In this document: piece by piece, positions 59,811 to 64,000 of the stretch
Numbering within the stretch: the stretch's first letter is position 1
Layout: each line of letters begins with the position of its first letter
Translations under genes and position numbers: made by a program
Notes under the pieces: model-generated
What the model was told of the DNA's origin: nothing
Database searches by the model: none
The model's input: the letters and a program-made list of their open reading frames with translations, nothing else
Source: Camarhynchus parvulus
Taxonomy: Eukaryota > Chordata > Aves > Passeriformes > Thraupidae
Reading direction: 5' to 3'
Assembly: GCF_901933205.1 (NCBI RefSeq)
Contig: NC_044581.1
Span: forward strand, 14,911,501 to 14,975,500
Length of the DNA stretch: 64,000 bases

Positions 59811-62800
59811 AGATTTTTTGCTAGTGATTTGCTTATCTAATATATAGCTAAAAAAAAAGAAGCAAACAATGGCATGGAGTTTTCTTGACCAAGCTCCTTG
59901 TGGGTAACAGTCACTCTCTTGAAAGGTCAGCACGAGACCTCCAACCCAGAAAGTCTTATTTTTTTGAAGAAGATTGATATAAAAGTGCTTTATATCTTTA
60001 AAGCAATCTACTGAACCAGCAGTAATAATCATATAAATCAATAGAATTGTCCATCACTGATGTATGACAGCATGAGGGACACAGTTAAAATTGTATATTC
60101 AGCTTTGGCACTGACATTTGTGAAATCGTGAGAGTAACTTACTACTTCCATATCTTTAACCTTAGAAAAAATAAAGCTTTACTGAAGGCCTAGCTGTACA
60201 ACATTTGTGTACTGTTAAGCTTGCTTTGATTTAAATTATTTATAGATATTGATATAATTAGCACTGGGAAGTAACTATCTTAACAGACAAAAACATTTGA
60301 AAGAATAAATAAGTAAATTATTAGATATTAACATCAACCTCTCTATCTCTAGTCAGGTAACACAAACCAGATGCATATGCTGAATTAATGGAATTGTTAT
60401 TGCAGATATATTTTGAGATATACCATACACTCAGTAATTGTGATAATTCATCTTTCCAGTTTTTACATTTCTGACAACAAAAACCAAAAATGAACAGAAT
60501 TTTCTATCAGATCTTAAACTACAGATTTCACTGTATCAAAGTACATTAGAAGTAAATTAAGGCATTAAGTATTGCTGAATGAATATGATTTTTAGAACTT
60601 ACTACTAAATTCCATTACACATCCAAAAGTTTGCTCCTTTCTTTCTGGGAGGATGAAATTGGTCATTATTTCCTCTGGAGCAAGGCATTGCCATTAAATA
60701 ATACACTGTCCTCTGTGTAGTTTTTGTTTTCACCATTTTAGACTTTTTTTTTTCCCTGTTACTTAATCTCTAAAGTTATCTCATTCAATTATAAGAGATA
60801 ATTGATTTTAATAAGTGCTAATTGTTCCGCAAAAAATTTTCATATGCATACACATCCTTATATCCACACACAGAAGCACTCATGCTACAGAATTTAATAT
60901 CAGTTCCAGGGAAATTACTTTGAGGTGCTTAACTGACATATGAAAATCCTGTGGGCTCCTGCTTACCAGTATAGCAGGGAAAAGAACATGTATAAGTCAG
61001 GATTAGAAAGGTACAGGTGGTACTTTTAAGTTTTAGGACCATAACTGGATCAGTCTGATGGGGGAAATAGCAAGGAAGGGGAAAAGATGGTCAGAGGGAG
61101 CAGTGGGTGCTCCTGGTTTGTCTTCCCAGGGGAAATGCCTTCAGAAGGGAGGTGCCTGTGGTAAAATTGACTTTTCAGAGAAGGGTTTGTGCTTGGTGCA
61201 CCAGAGCAAGCCCTGGGACATGTGGGGCCAGCGTGGCCAGAGCTGGGAGCCCTCCTGCCTCATGTAGGGGGGTCCTGCAGCCCCTTTCTCGTGGGGAATT
61301 TGGCTCCAACTGGCTCTCTGGGGAGAGATTATTGTGGGATTTTTTTCCCCCATGGTTTCTTTCCTTTTCTTCCCCGTTTTCTGCCAGAGCAGGTTTCATG
61401 AGTCACGTTAAAAATATTTTAATATCAAGGAACTATTGATTGACCATGAAGAAACCTCCTCATGATAGTCAGTATACTCCAAGTAATAATGTAAGTGAAT
61501 AATGTTTTACAGTCACTTTGCATCAGTCTCTTCTTCCAGGTCCAATCCATCTGTATCCAGTTAGAAAAGACTCCTCCAAGGCAAGTTATTCATGGGTTCT
61601 TCCCAATTCCCCTCTTTAGATCCTGTAAACAAATCCAATCACTGGCTGCTTAACATTTTTATTACATAAATTCTAACATGCAGCAGAACATTGCTGGGTA
61701 CTGCTAATAATGGTGTGCATTTTAGATGTATTCTCTTTTTGTCACAAAACCCCTTAAACCATATTCTAATAACTGTGTATAAGATATAATTGGAAAGAAG
61801 CATCACATTCAACCACCAAAAGAAATATCTCTGTAGTGCTTTTTGTTGTTTCTGTTTTCATCTAAAGTAACCACCAGACATTTCAGTTCCTTCAAGGAAA
61901 AACAACCCATGTCTCCTGTGATAACCCAAATGTGCAGACATGCTGATAAATAAGATACATTTACAGTTCTTTTATTACTGTATTCTATGACAAGATCAAA
62001 TAAGCAGTATTTTGTGGAATATTACAACTTACAACAAAGCTAAACTACTGTCCAAAGCTGCTGAAAAATTCCAGTATAAATACACTTTATTTTCAGCTGG
62101 CTCATGGGTGATTAGGGTATCCCAACACTTTGACAATTTTTATATAATACTATGAAGGATTTTGTGATTTCCCTTCATCTTACTGCTGCTGCCAGCTCAA
62201 TACATCTTTTTCTAGTAAAAATTATACAAATCTGTGTTTTTTTCTTTCCACATACACCATAAATCCTCAAGATAGTTTCATATATGTTAACTACAATCTT
62301 TCTTCCCCCACCTCCCCTCCCTGGGGTTCAACCAGCAAAACCTCAGATATATTGCACAGAAGAGGAGCAGAACATAAGGAAACATCACTTTAGTGAGATT
62401 TGAGGAATTTCTATTTATAAATATCTACCTGTATTTCTTTCACATAAACAATAGTGAAAGACCAGGAAAAGGTTGGGTCATCAACTGGCATCTGTTTCTC
62501 TGCATGAGATGTCCCAAGAGAATAATATTTACTGAGCAAACATGAGTTACATGATGGACCATAATGTGGAGTTTTCAGATTGTCTTGGCAGCTGTTCACC
62601 TGTTGAATAGCTCTGTGACTTTTTGAGGAATTATTTGCTTGATCCTGTCAAGGCAAAAGAAAGAATTTTGATGTATACAAAAAGCCATCTATGCTTTTCT
62701 CTTCAATAATCTCCCTTCACAATATACTCATTTATGAAGCCTGACTTTACTGATGAGAAGGGACAGGCAGATCTTTGGCCTTAAGAGTTTGTCTCTGCCT

Positions 62801-63466
62801 TTTGTTTTTGAGGACTTTCTTTGGGTTAGATCTCTGATTTTCCCTGCTTTGCTTTATCCTCCAGACATTCCCCCTTGCTCCCTGGGCCTCCTGGCAGCCT
62901 CCTGGCTGCTCTGAGTCTGTCCATTCCTCTGTTGGAGGGAGGTTTTCCTTACAGCATCCAGCCATGTGTGCTTTCTCCATCCCTTCCCATGGACCCACCC
63001 AGGCTGGGGTCCCTGCCTGACCCCTTCAGATATTGGGAAAGAAAATCAAAATGCAATTTAAATGCTGTAAAACTGGAAATCCCGCCAAAACTCATTTCCC
63101 TGGTCTTTTCTTTTGCTCCTTTTTAATTTTACCACCTGCAGTGTAAATTTTTATGAGAGAAGGCCAGCAAAAGAGGGTAATACATTTTATTTAGTGTGCC
63201 ACTGCCTGCCATTTCCCCTGGTTTTCTATTCTACATAGGGGTTTATTTTCATTTAAAAATTCTGTTTACTGTCCACTTATGCTTCCTTTCTCTCTGAATT
63301 TAATTTTTAAGTGTTTTGATTATTTGAAAAATAAAATTTCCTTTGTGTGGGTCAGAGTTTTTTTGGCATAAAGAGAAGTTCCTTGTAGCCTATCCCACAA
63401 AGAAGTTTTTGCATGCAAGGAATAGTTACTATGTTTTGAAAGCAAATACATTAAAAATACCCCCCA

Positions 63467-63540
63467 ATTAAGAGTGCAGTCCCTCAATCAGGCTGTCTGT
63501 TCTGGGTTTGAGTGCTAGCTGTGTTATCAACTCAAGTCTC
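63467..63540 (+). mobile_element. Probable MIR SINE remnant
   Basis: ATTAAGAGTGCAGTCCCT, ATCAGGCTGTCTG, CTGGGTTTGAGT and GCTAGCTGTGTTA occur in MIR order: the tRNA-like GTTAAGAG and GGGTTCGA region, then the core TAGCTGTGTGA. About 20 bp between the last two words appear deleted. Recognised from memory and diverged. Confidence 0.5.
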
Positions 63541-64000
63541 ACAACTTCAAAAGGCATTCAGAATATATTTTACTCTTTTGTTCTTAAATAATTTAATCCA
63601 GATTAAATCTAGATTAAATGCCAAAAATGGAAGCAAATCTCTCACTGGAGACAGATTTGCACTTTCGATCCATAGCTCGAAGCTGCTGTGTGTGAAGTCC
63701 TCAGAGATGATAGTGAGAGTCCCAAAAGCTTAAAGATGTCACTGTGCAGGACCCTGAGACTGAGATTCTGCAAGGAACTTTTTGAAATGCACCAAAAAGC
63801 TTTGCTTCTGCCCCTGAATCTTGTTGTGGGTCCAAACTGGCTCCTAAATTAGGTAGGCACATCTGTTGACTTAAAACATGCAATCTGCACATGGAACAGA
63901 CTTTAAAAAAAATGATATTTCTAATTTTGACAAATAGTTCTGTTTTGTTCTCTCTGCCATGAGTTAGGGCACACTATCGTTCTTTGTTTCTAGCAAGTAA
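63541..64000. other. Non-coding stretch, no gene seen
   Basis: Contains ATTTAATC, CA, GATTAAAT (63591-63608) and another GATTAAAT at 63612, a small cluster of homeodomain-like words. Nothing else was recognised. Confidence 0.6.

Larger units (their letters stand above)
53061..63466. other. Unique, mostly AT-rich non-coding stretch, no gene seen
   Basis: GC-richer patches at 54160-54560, 55180-55560, 58170-58300 and 61050-61330 yield only short, unrecognisable frames. A T-rich simple tract lies at 59459-59521. Possible ancient-repeat traces near 56350-56405 and 60928-60965 (GTGCTTAACTGACATATGAA) are too weak to call. Confidence 0.65.

Noticed and set aside
1..64000. CRISPR arrays, bacterial operons, insertion sequences
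   Set aside because: The sequence is vertebrate in character, and the tandem repeats lack the unique spacers of a CRISPR array.

Overview
The window reads as vertebrate nuclear DNA, most probably from a bird. I recognised three things that point this way: a CR1-type retroposon 3' tail (22223-22255), a solo LTR whose layout I know from bird genomes (16404-16953), and several very old amniote repeats (near 10.8, 20.2, 21.5 and 25.1 kb). The low density of recent transposons and the alternation of AT-rich stretches with short GC-rich patches also fit a bird. These are identifications by eye; no search was run. A bird is my best call, and the exact lineage is open.

I find no protein-coding gene, tRNA, rRNA or known small RNA gene that I can support. 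The open reading frames are short, their translations look like no protein family I know, and the longest ones lie on tandem repeats. The window is best described as intergenic (gene desert) or deep intronic sequence.

Layout: 1-3.6 kb is unique non-coding DNA. 3.65-4.33 kb is a compound tandem-repeat locus: vestigial units, then a 31-bp minisatellite (13.6 copies, partly in a 3-unit higher-order pattern), then a diverged 47-bp triplicate. 4.3-10.1 kb is unremarkable. 10.12-10.68 kb looks like a conserved non-coding element and is followed by an ancient repeat. 16.40-16.95 kb is the solo LTR. 18.06-18.13 kb is a long (TA)n tract. 19.61-19.99 kb is a second minisatellite (40/41-bp, alternating unit types). 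20-22.3 kb carries two ancient amniote repeats and the CR1 tail. 25.4-25.5 kb has two perfect palindromes. 27.0-27.4, 36.0-36.35, 44.4-44.7, 46.0-46.83 and 52.7-53.06 kb are further candidate regulatory blocks. The 46-kb block contains a tight CpG cluster. 53-64 kb is mostly AT-rich unique sequence ending in a probable MIR SINE remnant.

No genes are seen to work together here. If the window has a function it is likely cis-regulatory, as spaced candidate enhancers in gene-poor DNA. The best prospects are 10.12-10.68 kb (six TGACA/TGTCA motifs and retained CpGs) and 46.0-46.83 kb. I see no convincing new biological system; the most distinctive structures are the two minisatellite loci.
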